Shown in pieces: positions 55,044 to 64,000 of a stretch of 64,000 nt of DNA. How positions within the stretch are numbered: the stretch's first letter is position 1; each line of letters starts with the position of its first letter. Position numbers and translations under genes: made by a program. Under the pieces are notes generated by a model. The model was not told where the DNA came from, ran no database searches, and saw nothing but the letters and a program-made list of their open reading frames with translations. Source of the stretch: Corynebacterium marinum DSM 44953 (GTDB lineage Bacteria; Actinomycetota; Actinomycetes; Mycobacteriales; Mycobacteriaceae); assembly GCF_000835165.1 (NCBI RefSeq), contig NZ_CP007790.1:1798001-1862000 (forward strand). The letters run 5' to 3'.

Positions 55044-55970
55044 ATGAAAGTCCTTATCACCGGCGGTGCAGGCTTCATCGGGTCCAACCTCATAAAGCAG
55101 CTTCAAAAAGACGGAGTTTCGCATATTGCTGTCATTGACGATTTTTCAACCGGTTTTCGCGAGAACCTGCAGGGCCTAGACGTAGAACTTTTCGAGGGAT
55201 CTATCCTAGATCAAGACCTGCTATCACAAGCAGCACATAAAGCCGACGCAATCGTGCACCTAGCGGCTCGACCTTCAGTTCCTCGCTCCATTCAGGATCC
55301 ACTCGCGTCGCATCATGCGAACGCGACTGGCACCATGCATGTTTTGGAAGCCGCGCGGAAATGGGGAGCCCATGTCACACTGGCATCTTCCTCTTCTATA
55401 TACGGCTCGAATCAAACTCTGCCTAAATCGGAGCAGCTTCGCCCCATGCCCATAAGCCCCTACGCAGTTAGCAAACTGGCGACTGAAACTTATGCTCTCG
55501 CTTATAACGCAGTTTACGGATTAGAAGTTATGCCGTTCCGTTTTTTCAACGTTTACGGCCCAGGGCAGGCTGCTGGCCATGCATATGCCGCCGTCGTGCC
55601 CGCGTTTGTCGATGCCGCACTCGCAGGACGTCCCCTACCAATCCATGGAGACGGAGAGCAAACCAGAGATTTCACTTTTGTGGAGACAGTGACAGAGACG
55701 CTCTCCCTTGCTGCACGAGAGAGGATCAACCCAGGAGATGCGGTAAACTTAGCATTCGGCACCCGCAGCTCCCTCTTGGACGTAGTTACGGTAATGGAAG
55801 AAATCCTTGGCTTCCCGTTGGAACGAGATCATCAAGAGCCCCGCGCTGGGGACGTAAGGGATTCTCAAGCAGCGAACGACGTACTCATTGACCTGTTTCC
55901 TGCCGTCCAGCCCGTTGCTCTGGGTGAAGGCCTCGAGAAAACAATTGAATGGTTTAAGAGCCGGAGTTAG
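55044..55970 (+). CDS. NAD-dependent UDP-sugar C4 epimerase (WbpP/TviC-like SDR)
   Basis: A 308-residue extended SDR: N-terminal GGAGFIGSNL (NAD binding), VIDDFSTG, LAARPSVPRS, catalytic ASSSSIYG and YAVSK (Tyr/Lys dyad, ~138-142), then FRFFNVYGPGQ. It would interconvert the C4 configuration of UDP-GlcNAc(A) and UDP-GalNAc(A). With the upstream dehydrogenase this gives a UDP-HexNAcA precursor, as in Vi or B-band antigen pathways. ATG 55044 follows AGGAG. Confidence 0.9.
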   Translation: MKVLITGGAGFIGSNLIKQLQKDGVSHIAVIDDFSTGFRENLQGLDVELFEGSILDQDLLSQAAHKADAIVHLAARPSVPRSIQDPLASHHANATGTMHVLEAARKWGAHVTLASSSSIYGSNQTLPKSEQLRPMPISPYAVSKLATETYALAYNAVYGLEVMPFRFFNVYGPGQAAGHAYAAVVPAFVDAALAGRPLPIHGDGEQTRDFTFVETVTETLSLAARERINPGDAVNLAFGTRSSLLDVVTVMEEILGFPLERDHQEPRAGDVRDSQAANDVLIDLFPAVQPVALGEGLEKTIEWFKSRS

Positions 55971-56349
55971 GGAAAGCAAGCTCAAACACGACGGATCCAT
56001 TCACTGAACCCTCGCTTTGACCCGGTACGCTTGGCTGCAAGCCCTACCGTCCGCCTTCGACTCTAACATCCATAATCAAGGCTCACGAGTCGAGGATTTT
56101 AGAACTTTTTAGAGCATATCGCTACTGAACTATTCTCTGCATCTACACCGGAACGCACGGTCGCTTCTGTAAGGTCATGCTTAAGCAAGGCGGGAGCAAA
56201 GGGCCTCGCGAGATTGACCCGGCACCGACCCACGCAGCTTTGGCGAGAGAGAACTGGCTCTCTAGGAGTAAACCAATCAGCGAGAATCTACTTATCCTCT
56301 GAGCTTACAACGCCTATTGTGTTCATGTTCCCCCGAAATGAGAAACGAT
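55971..56349. other. 379 bp gap between epimerase and CapK-like genes
   Basis: No gene or clear terminator was recognised. The DNA is intermediate in GC and lacks a long ORF in either direction. It could hold a promoter for the CapK-like gene or be a remnant of a deleted gene. Confidence 0.4.
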
Positions 56350-57717
56350 ATGTCTAAACTTAAAGTTTTCTACGACCACTCGCCGCTTTTCTTTCAAAAT
56401 TTCATGGTTCAAGTTTCCGGTTCGATCAAGGCAAAACAACGTTACGGCGCAATCTATGCTCAGCATAGAGCTTGGCTAAAAGAATATGACACGTGGAGCA
56501 TAGAACGTCAACAAGACTATCAAGCAGTGCTACTCCGTCAGTTTTTAAGATTTGCGTCCCGAGAGAGCCCATTTTACCGTGACTTCTACTCAGAGCTTGA
56601 CATAACGAAAATTAGAGAAGTTGATGATCTCCCTCAGCTCCCTTTACTAGAAAAGGACACCCTGCGCCGTGAGATCGAGAAAGTATACACTGTTTCCTCC
56701 CGAAAATCTACCCAAGCACACACTGGGGGAACGACAGGTAAATCGCTAGTCGTTCGCTATACTCGTGAAGACGAAATGCGACGAATGGCCATGCTTGATC
56801 ATTTTAAAAGCCGTCACGGTTTTGAAAATAGAAAGATGAAGCGAGCCACGTTCAGTGGAAAACATATCGTTCCACCTTCTAGCACAAGTCGCGCCTTTTG
56901 GAGGCATAATCGGGCAGCAAACCAAGTTCTTTATTCCACTTTCCATCTGAGCGAAGAGAACTTGGCCCGGTATGTTGATCATCTCAATGAATTTAGGCCG
57001 CATGCGCTTGATGGCTACTTCACCCCTCTGTGTGATATCGCAAGTTTCATTGAACGGAATGCAATCAAGTTAAAATTCAAACCCGTTGCAATCTTCCCAA
57101 CTGCAGAGACCCTAACGGAACGGGGCCGGGACCTCCTAGAACGCGTATTTGAGACCAAGGTATATGATCAATATGCGTCGAGTGAGGGGGCACCATTTGT
57201 CACTCAATGTTTTGAAGGCTCGATGCATCTGGAACTCTCTACGGGTGTCTTCGAGACTCTCCCTGGAACCAACGAGATATTGGTAACTAGCTTTCAAACT
57301 CATGGCACTCCGCTCATCCGATATCGGATCGGTGACTCGATGGACTTGGAGGATTCTACCCATCCTTGTGCCTGTGGATTAGCCACCCCAAGGGTTAGTA
57401 AGATCTACGGAAGGTCAGACGACTACTTGTTGAGATCCGATGGCGCGAAAGTTAATAGCGTTCATGTTGCGAGCTTGCTTAAGTACATGCCCAGCTCAAT
57501 GATTCAGGCTCAGGTTCGACAAGAGAATCTAGGAGAGATCACTATTCTACTCGTGGTGGACTCAAAAGAGTATGCGACCACAAACGATCAGATGTTGGTA
57601 GAGAAGTTCAAGCAGTCTTTCGACCCTTCCACCCACATTGCCATTCGACACGTCGAGGAGATCCCTAGAGAGAAAAGCGGAAAACAACGTTTGATAAAAA
57701 ACACTATCTCCTTCTAG
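56350..57717 (+). CDS. CapK/PaaK-like adenylate-forming enzyme
   Basis: A 455-residue protein of the AMP-ligase family with the P-loop-like STQAHTGGTTGKSLVVRYT near residue 122, IFPTAETLTERG, a YDQYASSEGAPFVTQC segment, LIRYRIGD and GRSDDYLLRSDGAKVN, all of the phenylacetate-CoA-ligase/CapK pattern. CapK homologues sit in capsule clusters and are thought to attach acyl or amino acid groups to sugars. The start at 56350 is preceded by GAGAAACG; ATG 56338 is also possible. AT-rich. Confidence 0.85.
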   Translation: MSKLKVFYDHSPLFFQNFMVQVSGSIKAKQRYGAIYAQHRAWLKEYDTWSIERQQDYQAVLLRQFLRFASRESPFYRDFYSELDITKIREVDDLPQLPLLEKDTLRREIEKVYTVSSRKSTQAHTGGTTGKSLVVRYTREDEMRRMAMLDHFKSRHGFENRKMKRATFSGKHIVPPSSTSRAFWRHNRAANQVLYSTFHLSEENLARYVDHLNEFRPHALDGYFTPLCDIASFIERNAIKLKFKPVAIFPTAETLTERGRDLLERVFETKVYDQYASSEGAPFVTQCFEGSMHLELSTGVFETLPGTNEILVTSFQTHGTPLIRYRIGDSMDLEDSTHPCACGLATPRVSKIYGRSDDYLLRSDGAKVNSVHVASLLKYMPSSMIQAQVRQENLGEITILLVVDSKEYATTNDQMLVEKFKQSFDPSTHIAIRHVEEIPREKSGKQRLIKNTISF

Positions 57718-57942
57718 TCTGATCTCGCTGGCCCGCCGCTGGTATCGAACAACCGTGGATCGAAGTAGTGTTTTCACGTACTTTTGACGAACTTAAGATA
57801 CCAGGATTTACTTTAAGTTGATGGCCTATAGAAGTTTAGAAATGTCTCGCTTCGAGCCTTTCCCTAACCAGATTAGGTGTTCTGGTTTGAGCACCCTATT
57901 TTTCAACGAGATTGAAAATATATTGCCTATTGAAGGGTTCAC

Positions 57943-59106
57943 ATGAAAGTCGGCTTTTTCCATGATGCACCGTTGATTAACCATGAGGGGGTCTATTATT
58001 CTCGTGGTTTCGGTAGCGAAATCTGGCGGCGGTATTTATCCGTATTTGACGAGATAGTAGTTTCCACCCGTGTTACCAGCGCCAGCCCAAGCGGGATGTC
58101 TGTTTCCAGTTGTGATGGAGCTTCATTCAACCCTATATTTTCATACAAAGATCCACGCAGTTTGCTCACCAATTTCACCGGAATCTATCGTGAAATCTGT
58201 GACAGACTCCGAGATGTGGATTGTGCGATCGTGCGCTTACCCAGTGTGGTGGGATGGATTACTTGTGCGGCCGCCGCTAAGTTGGGCAAGCCCGTCCTTA
58301 TTGAAATGGTAGGTTGCCCTTGGGACTCCTACCGTTTTCATGGCTGGAAGGGAAGTTTAATCGCTCCATTTGCATTCTTGGCCACCCGGGCGGCGGTTTC
58401 ACGTTCTCGCTTTACGATTTATGTTACTCAACATTTTCTACAGGAGAGGTACCCTACCAAGGGTAGAAGTGCAGGAATTTCCAACGTTAATATCGAGTCT
58501 GACTCCAGTCGATTAAAACGCCGACTTTCGAGCATCCCAGTTAACAAAGACAAGCTCACACTCGGCAGTATTGGCAAGGTAGATCTTCGGTATAAGGGTT
58601 ACGAATCCGCTGTTGACGCCGTTTCCTTCTTGGCCGATAAGGGTTACGATATAGATTATGAATTGGTCGGCCCGGGTGATCAAAGACATTTGCAACAGCA
58701 GATTGATCGCTTGAATCTGAGCGATCGAGTAAGATTAAAAGGCCCTTTGCCATCGTCTGAATTGGGCAAGTGGTTCGATTCTATAGATATTTATATTCAG
58801 CCCAGTTTAAGTGAAGGACTTCCTCGGTCTGTGGTTGAAGCAATGTCTCATGGTTTGCCCGTTATCCTTTCTGATGTAGGCGGGCATTCTGAGCTAGTGG
58901 GTGAGGATTTTTTGTACCCGTCAGGCGATTCCAGATCTCTTGCTAACCGTATCATTCGTTTCATGGACGAAGACTGGGAAGCAGTTTCCTCTAATAACTT
59001 TGAGAAAAGCACTGAGTACGAACAGTCACAGCTACAGCAGAGTAGAAATAGTATTTTGCAGGATTTCAAAAACGAAGTGTCGAAATCGTCGCTGGGATCG
59101 ATTTAA
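57943..59106 (+). CDS. GT4-type glycosyltransferase
   Basis: A 387-residue GT-B glycosyltransferase. The C-terminal half contains DKLTLGSIGKVDLRYKGYESAVDAVSFLA, VGPGDQRHLQQQIDRLNLSDRVRLKGPLPSSELGKWFDSIDIYIQPSLSEGLPRSVVEAMSHGLPVILSDVGGHSELV, with the nucleotide-sugar-binding E-x7-E pattern (EGLPRSVVEA). It would add one sugar to a polysaccharide intermediate at the membrane face. ATG 57943. AT-rich, the last gene of the cassette before the IS. 225 bp gap to CapK contains no gene. Confidence 0.88.
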   Translation: MKVGFFHDAPLINHEGVYYSRGFGSEIWRRYLSVFDEIVVSTRVTSASPSGMSVSSCDGASFNPIFSYKDPRSLLTNFTGIYREICDRLRDVDCAIVRLPSVVGWITCAAAAKLGKPVLIEMVGCPWDSYRFHGWKGSLIAPFAFLATRAAVSRSRFTIYVTQHFLQERYPTKGRSAGISNVNIESDSSRLKRRLSSIPVNKDKLTLGSIGKVDLRYKGYESAVDAVSFLADKGYDIDYELVGPGDQRHLQQQIDRLNLSDRVRLKGPLPSSELGKWFDSIDIYIQPSLSEGLPRSVVEAMSHGLPVILSDVGGHSELVGEDFLYPSGDSRSLANRIIRFMDEDWEAVSSNNFEKSTEYEQSQLQQSRNSILQDFKNEVSKSSLGSI

Positions 59107-59202
59107 ACGCAATATATATCCTGGCTTCCCATTCGAAACCTCAAGAGGGGGCCTCGAGCTCTTGTGGCATGGTCTGAGTCGAGTTTTTCTTTATTATATT
59201 AG

Positions 59203-60931
59203 CCCGGATTTTTCACGGGTCTTGTCTCCAGTCCTCAGCACGGGGGTGACCGACTGCAGGGTCGGCGGAGTCCCGGCGGGTACTGGGCCGGGAAACCAGG
59301 GTCCGGTATGAGATCGTAGGGGAACTTCAGGACTGCAGTGACGAAAGCGTGCGGCTGGATGTGGCCAGGATCAGACGATCCGTCTGATCCTGGCCAGGCC
59401 GTGTTCCAGGAGCTGCCGATGCGGCGCAGCCTGATCGAAGCGCAGGCTGACCCGCCGGGCGTGACGCACCACGATCGCGGCGATCGACAACATCCTCGCC
59501 CGCAGCGTCTTCGGTTCCCATACCCACCACCGCGACCGCCGTTGCTGTGCCGCGGTACTGCCGGCAGCGGTGACCAACCCCGCCCAGGTGATGAGGCTCA
59601 TTGCCAGGACCGCCACATGACACCACGCCTGATTCATCCGGAAACCCTCGTGCGGGAGTTTCCCCAACCCGCAGTCTTTCAGGTCCCGGATCCGTTGCTC
59701 GCACCTGCCCCTGCCGCGGTGCAGGACGTCGAGCCGGTTGGCATGGCCGGGGCGGTTGGTGACAAAGGCCTGAACCCGGCGGCCATCGACATCGGTGATG
59801 CGCAGCTGCGCCCCGGACGCGGGGTGTTCCACCCGGATGATGATCCGCATATCGTCGGGGTATTTGTCCAGGTCGGTGCCCAGGGGTTCCCCGGCCCAGG
59901 ACCGCATCCGGGAGGTGATATCGGCAACGTAGCCGTCACCCGGGTCGGTGACGGTGCCGTCGGGGCGGATGATGCCCTGCTTGACGGGGTCCCCCAGGGT
60001 CGAGGCGATCTCCCCGATCTGCCAGGTCACCGGGAACCCGATGGAATAGGCCAGGCCCTGGTCGTTGAGGTGGTTGAGAAAGGATTGGGAACCACGGCGG
60101 CGTCGGTACGCACCAGCAGGCGTGTGTCCCACTCGTGTCCGTCGGCGTGCTCGGGAAGAGCACTCACCGCCTGGTCCAGCACGGTGATGTGGTCGGCGGC
60201 GGTGTTGGATCCGGCGTTGCCGGGGCGCAGGAGCACGGCTGCGGGTTCCCCGGTCAGCCCGTCGCCGTGGTCGATGATCGCTGCTAGGGGGTGGAATCCG
60301 AAGTGTTTCTTCCACGTCGGGGTGGCATGCTCTTTGTCGGAGTGGGAGAGGATTTCGGTGGCGTCCAGGTCGATGACCAGTGGATTGTTGGTGGTGGCCC
60401 GGGCTGCGGGGTTGCGGGTGCCGCAGGCGGCCCAGGCGGCTCGACGGGCCGATTTCATCCCCGCCAGGATCGCCGTGGTGCCGTCAGAACCCAGGCCGGC
60501 GAGTTCTGCGTGGCGGCGATGCACCGTGGAGTCTGAGGGCACCTGGTCGATCAGGCCGGTGGCCACCAGCGGATCCAGGAGGTCCACGTCATTTGCGTCG
60601 TCCCCACCGAGGGCAAGTGCCAGGGCGAGAGTGGTCATGGTGTGGCCGGTGGTGTGGACCAGGTTCGGGTTCTGCCGGTCCCCGAGTTCGGTGTCGATCG
60701 CAGCGGCCACCCCGACCTGATCAGCGGTGGTGGCCAGTAGCATGAGTCCGGCGTTCGAACACAGTTGGGAAGGTGCGGGGGTGCCGATATGGAAGCTGGT
60801 AGTATTCACCCTGAAGGTGATCCTTTCGACTTGGGTGTCTGGAGTCTAAGCAACTACCAATTTACCTGGTCAAGGGTCACTTTCTTCATTTCTTCAGCCG
60901 GTGTCCGGCTACTTCCCGTGAAAAACCCGGG
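59203..60931 (-). mobile_element. IS1380-family element (second copy), 1729 bp
   Basis: Inverted repeats CCCGGATTTTTCACGGG (59203-59219) and CCCGTGAAAAACCCGGG (60915-60931) differ at one position, and TTAG is repeated on both sides (59199-59202, 60932-60935), a 4 bp target duplication typical of this family. It closes the polysaccharide cassette on the right. Its transposase is frameshifted. Confidence 0.9.
59371..60809 (-). pseudogene. Frameshifted IS1380-family transposase
   Basis: The N-terminal frame runs from the GTG at 60809 through DATEILSHSDKEHATPTWKKHFGFHPLAAIIDHGDGLTG and RTDAA, then leaves frame; the continuation GSQSFLNHLNDQGLAYSIGFPVTWQIGEIASTL runs in another frame to 59371. 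The break is at GCCGCCGTGGTTCC near 60095-60110, where one G appears missing (expected GCCGCCGGTGGTTCC). This sequence differs from the other IS1380 copy in the window (low identity by eye). A stem-loop (GGCCAGGATCAGAC/GTCTGATCCTGGCC) overlaps its stop. Confidence 0.88.
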
Positions 60932-61012
60932 TTAGGGGCTCTTCACGATTTAGAGTGCGTCTTGGGTTCTAGTGGTCGTTGCAACGCCCTGTCACCTGCA
61001 GGGAGCAACCCC

Positions 61013-61552
61013 ATGACCACCCACGGTCCCTTCCACTCACTTTCCGATACGGATAAACAGGTCCTGACCGACCAGCTACGCAGCGGTGCCAGTGTGCTCC
61101 ATGCGGCCAGTGAGCTGGGGCTCAACTACGGTCACGCACTCAACTACGCCCACACCCTCGGCTTCGGACACCAACGCCGGACCGATCAGCAGGCACTGGC
61201 CCGAGCCGTGACCATGGTTACCACAGGTAGTTCCCTCAGCCACGCCGCCGACCGGTGCGGTGTCAGCACCAGCGTTGTCTTCCATGCGGCGACCGATGCC
61301 GGTGTCCACCACCCGAGGAAAGTACCGCGTGGGGATGCCACCACCACCCGCCGGGTGAGGTACCTGCTCCTGCGTCAATCCGCCCTCAGCTGCACAGACG
61401 CCGCCGTCGCCTGCAACATCAACATCAGCACCGCACAGGACTACAACAAGGGCCTGGTCAAACCGAAAACTGGGCCCAGAGTGCGATTCATCCCCCAGGG
61501 CCCGGACGCGGTGACCTATAACAAACTCATGACCGCGCTGCTGACCACCTGA
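61013..61552 (+). CDS. Protein with three helix-turn-helix-like modules (179 residues)
   Basis: Three tandem modules of about 25 residues with a helix-turn-helix look: ASVLHAASELGLNYGHALNYAHTLGF, SSLSHAADRCGVSTSVVFHAATDAGV and SCTDAAVACNINISTAQDYNKGLV. No catalytic domain follows. It sits between IS1380 and an istB remnant, so it may be an IS accessory or the DNA-binding half of a truncated transposase. Start ATG 61013, after AGGGAGCAACCCC. Function unknown. Confidence 0.55.
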   Translation: MTTHGPFHSLSDTDKQVLTDQLRSGASVLHAASELGLNYGHALNYAHTLGFGHQRRTDQQALARAVTMVTTGSSLSHAADRCGVSTSVVFHAATDAGVHHPRKVPRGDATTTRRVRYLLLRQSALSCTDAAVACNINISTAQDYNKGLVKPKTGPRVRFIPQGPDAVTYNKLMTALLTT

Positions 61553-61665
61553 ATATTCGTAGGTGTGAAGGCCACTCGATCGTGTGGTTGGGGGCCAGCG
61601 ATAGTGCCTGCGGGGGCCGGCAGCCGTAGGGATGGGGGCCACCGGCCGGCGCTGGGGGTTCGTTC

Positions 61666-61937
61666 CTATTGGTTCATCGTGACGTGCTCCCGCATGTTGT
61701 GGGTGCCGGTGTCGACCCAGATGGGGTTGTGCACGATCCGGTCCATGATCGCATCGGCGTGCACCCCGGATCCGAGCCTCTGATGCCAATCCTTTTTCGC
61801 ATACTGGGTGCAAAACACCGTCGACGCGGAGTCGTAACGACGCTCGAGCAGTTCCAGCAGCATGCTGCGCATGGCCTCATCCGGATGATCCAGCAGCCAC
61901 TCGTCGATCACCAGGACCGTGAACGCGGCGTACTTCT
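61666..61937 (-). pseudogene. istB fragment (C-terminal part, IS21 family)
   Basis: A minus-strand open segment lacking a start ends at 61666. It reads FTVLVIDEWLLDHPDEAMRSMLLELLERRYDSASTVFCTQYAKKDWHQRLGSG..HADAIMDRIVHN, the C-terminal half of IstB ATPase with Walker B (VIDEWLLD). The 5' half is missing where the adjacent IS21 element begins (61938), so this is a leftover of an older IS21 element. Confidence 0.87.
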
Positions 61938-62084
61938 TGTTAGGAACGGATAGTTTGAAGCGCCGTGGTAACCATCGTGAAGCACGATGGTGAGCTTCGT
62001 GAAGCGCTCAGGGCCGGTAGCCCCCAGACTTTCAGATGCCACACGACAACCCGGTCGTGTGGGAACCTGAAAGGACCTTCAACC

Positions 62085-63731
62085 GTGACCAACTACCGGT
62101 TGATCATGCAACTGCTCCTCGCGGGCAGTTCCTACCGAACAATTCAGGCTCGCTGCGGTGCCGCGCACGCTACCATCGCCAAAGCCGGAAAAGCCCTCGA
62201 TCACCACCACATCACCACCCACGCCCAACTCGAGGGATTGCCTGACGACGACCTTGCCGCCCTGGTCGGCGACGGGCGGATGACCGTGGCCGGGGAATTC
62301 GTCCCCATCGACATGGACACGGTGATCGCTGCCCGGACCGGACGCAAGAAGACACCCCTGAATGTCCTGTGGGCCGACTACCTCACCCTGCCCGCGCCAG
62401 AGGGCCTTCGTCACTACAGCTATGAACGCTTCCGTCAGCTGGTGGGCCAGGAAGTCCAGGCCCGCGGGCTCACCGCTCGGATCCAGCACATCCCGGGCCA
62501 TACGATGCAGGTCGACTGGGCCGTCACCAAGATACGCATCATCGACTCCGTCACCCGCCGGGCCACCAGCATCAGCGTGTTCGTCGCGACCTTGCCGTAC
62601 TCCGGCATGGTCTTTGCCTACGGGTGTGTTGATGAACGCCAGCCGAACTGGCTGGCCGCCCACCGCCACGCCTTCGAGTACTTCCGGGGCGTGGCTGAGG
62701 TCATCGTGCCGGATAATGCCTCCACCGCGTCGAATGCCATCCGCACCGGGGACAAGGCACGCAGGGTCAACACCGCTTATGAGGAGTTCCTTACCCACTA
62801 CAACACCGCCGCGCTTCCCACCCGGCCGGTGCGCCCCAAGGACAAGGGCAATGTGGAATCCGGGGTCAAGGTCGTCACCAACTGGGCGATCCGCCGACTC
62901 GCGGACCGGGAGTTCAGCAACCTTGATGACCTCAACACGGCCCTGCGGGCAGCTGTCGAGGCGATCAACGACCGCACTCCGTTTAGGGAGCAGCCTGTCT
63001 CCCGCCGCCAGATCTTCCAGGAAGCCGAAGCCGATCTGTTGGCGGCACTGCCTGATGAGCCTTTCCTGCCGACGGTGTGGAAGAAATCCAAGGTGAGCCC
63101 GGACTGGCACATCACGATCGCCACCGTGCACTACTCCGTTCCCTACCAGCATGTCGGCGACACCGTGGACGTGCGTATCCGCGGCGATCAGCTGGAGGTC
63201 TTCGCCGCTGGCGCCACCATCGCCACGCACACGGTGGGCACGCAACGCGGGGCGTATGTCACCGATGTGGTCCACTGCCCACCGGGGATGGAGAATCCGA
63301 ACAATCTGTGGTCCTCGCAGTATTTCCTCACCCAGGCTTCCCGGGTGGGTCCGAACACGAGGACGGCGATCGCTGATCTCCTGGCGTCGCGACCGATTGT
63401 CGCTCAGGCGTATCTGCCGGCCCGCAACATCCTCGCCATGGGCAAAGGCGACAACAAGCCCATCCTCGAGGCGGCCTGCCTCCGACTGGTCGGCGATGCC
63501 ACCCGTCGTCGGGCGATCTCGTACACCGCGGTGAAGAACATGATGGCCGCGGTCCGTAGCGACCAGGCGACACGACCGGCGACCACCCCTACGCCGCGGG
63601 CTCATGCACGTTCTACGTCGCCACCGCACTGGCACGGTGACCGCGGTGGGCTACTCGGCGGGGCCGGCCAGTTCAGCCTGGAAGCCCTCACCGGAACAGA
63701 CACCAGCGACCACAAGGAGGAATCGAAGTGA
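62085..63731 (+). CDS. istA: IS21-family transposase IstA
   Basis: A 548-residue transposase; GTG 62085 was chosen over upstream frame because of AAAGGA 9 bp before it. Helix-turn-helix at ~5-30 (LLLAGSSYRTIQARCGAAHATIAKAGK); DDE core with HTMQVDWAVTKI (D), VIVPDNASTASNA (D) and RPVRPKDKGNVESGVKVVTNW (E); the mid region YHITIATVHYSVPYQHVGDTVDVRI-like beta domain binds ends. The stop codon shares an A with the istB start (TGATG). Confidence 0.95.
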   Translation: MTNYRLIMQLLLAGSSYRTIQARCGAAHATIAKAGKALDHHHITTHAQLEGLPDDDLAALVGDGRMTVAGEFVPIDMDTVIAARTGRKKTPLNVLWADYLTLPAPEGLRHYSYERFRQLVGQEVQARGLTARIQHIPGHTMQVDWAVTKIRIIDSVTRRATSISVFVATLPYSGMVFAYGCVDERQPNWLAAHRHAFEYFRGVAEVIVPDNASTASNAIRTGDKARRVNTAYEEFLTHYNTAALPTRPVRPKDKGNVESGVKVVTNWAIRRLADREFSNLDDLNTALRAAVEAINDRTPFREQPVSRRQIFQEAEADLLAALPDEPFLPTVWKKSKVSPDWHITIATVHYSVPYQHVGDTVDVRIRGDQLEVFAAGATIATHTVGTQRGAYVTDVVHCPPGMENPNNLWSSQYFLTQASRVGPNTRTAIADLLASRPIVAQAYLPARNILAMGKGDNKPILEAACLRLVGDATRRRAISYTAVKNMMAAVRSDQATRPATTPTPRAHARSTSPPHWHGDRGGLLGGAGQFSLEALTGTDTSDHKEESK

Positions 63732-64000
63732 TGGACCCCAACCTCCACCTGGATGACACGTGGCTGGACACCTTCACCAAACTCCGGATGACCGCCTTCG
63801 GTCAGACGGTCATCGATATCGCCAACAACGCCGACTATGACGAGTGGACCTTCTCCCAGAAGATCGCGTTCGCGTTGGACAAAGAGGTCACGGCCCGGGC
63901 GGAGCGTCGTGTTGAGAAACTACTCAAGGCATCCAGATCACCACACCCCGATGCCTGCGTAGAAGACATCGACTACCGACCAGATCGCAACCTCAGCCGT
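63731..64000 (+). CDS. istB: IS21-family helper ATPase IstB (partial)
   Basis: Starts at ATG 63731, overlapping the istA stop by one base, and stays open to the window edge (90 codons). The N-terminal part DDTWLDTFTKLRMTAFGQTVIDIANNADYDEWTFSQKIAFALDKEVTARAERRVEKLLKASR is the leading IS21-IS5376 helical region before the Walker A motif, which lies outside the window. It controls target choice for IstA. Confidence 0.93.
   Translation, partial: MDPNLHLDDTWLDTFTKLRMTAFGQTVIDIANNADYDEWTFSQKIAFALDKEVTARAERRVEKLLKASRSPHPDACVEDIDYRPDRNLSR

Larger units (their letters stand above)
61938..64000 (+). mobile_element. IS21-family element (right end outside window)
   Basis: Begins with TGTTAGGAAC at 61938, the typical IS21 tip, and encodes istA and istB in the conserved overlapping arrangement. 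The right end is beyond the window. The left end cuts an istB remnant of another copy. Confidence 0.85.

Noticed and set aside
51792..60931. Composite transposon formed by two IS1380 copies around the polysaccharide genes
   Set aside because: The two IS1380 transposases are only distantly similar and differ in their terminal repeats, so one transposition event moving the whole block is unlikely.

Overview
The window is 64 kb of a high-GC actinobacterial chromosome, almost certainly Corynebacterium. The order thrC, glnE, glnA2, CYTH-CHAD protein, RNase H/phosphatase, zinc-ribbon protein, Nif3-like protein, HAD, low-molecular-weight tyrosine phosphatase, SURF1, DUF3052 and aceE is the conserved corynebacterial and mycobacterial arrangement (M. 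tuberculosis Rv2220-Rv2241 region). The species cannot be named from the sequence alone.

Region 1 (1-31 kb) is core chromosome: threonine synthase with a small protein, an S1-type protease and an exonuclease in one leftward run; nitrogen control (glnA2, glnE); polyphosphate/RNA-type proteins (CHAD, RNB nuclease, rnpB); a HAD/tyrosine phosphatase pair matching mycobacterial ptkA-ptpA; a SURF1 oxidase-assembly factor; and pyruvate dehydrogenase E1 (aceE). Downstream of aceE lie two tandem copies of a ~105 bp GC-rich element whose hairpin arms change length together.

Region 2 (31-41 kb) mixes core genes (hydrolases, HAD phosphatase, class Ib ribonucleotide reductase nrdF, a DASS transporter, two tRNAs) with accessory material: an orphan 380-residue protein in AT-richer DNA, a stand-alone acyl carrier protein, a lipoprotein, and a DUF559-type nuclease-fold gene lying between two ~80 bp related repeats with GTGTC/GACAC ends. 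A tRNA-shaped sequence with a shortened anticodon arm abuts the nrdF start codon.

Region 3 (41-53 kb) is increasingly shaped by insertion sequences. An IS256-superfamily (IS1249-like) element has split an OsmC-family gene with an exact 8 bp target duplication. YwiC-like, PAP2 phosphatase, GH15 and small membrane-protein genes follow. Then comes an IS pile-up: an IS630 remnant divided by an IS256 element, an IS481 element and an IS1380 transposase.

Region 4 (53-59 kb) is a low-GC surface-polysaccharide cassette: a UDP-sugar 6-dehydrogenase, a UDP-sugar C4 epimerase, a CapK/PaaK-like adenylate-forming enzyme and a GT4 glycosyltransferase. The first two together would make a UDP-N-acetylhexosaminuronic acid precursor. 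No polymerase, flippase or chain-length regulator is present, so the locus looks incomplete or continues elsewhere. It ends at a second, frameshifted IS1380 element (TTAG target duplication), a three-helix-turn-helix protein, an istB remnant and an IS21 element that runs off the window.
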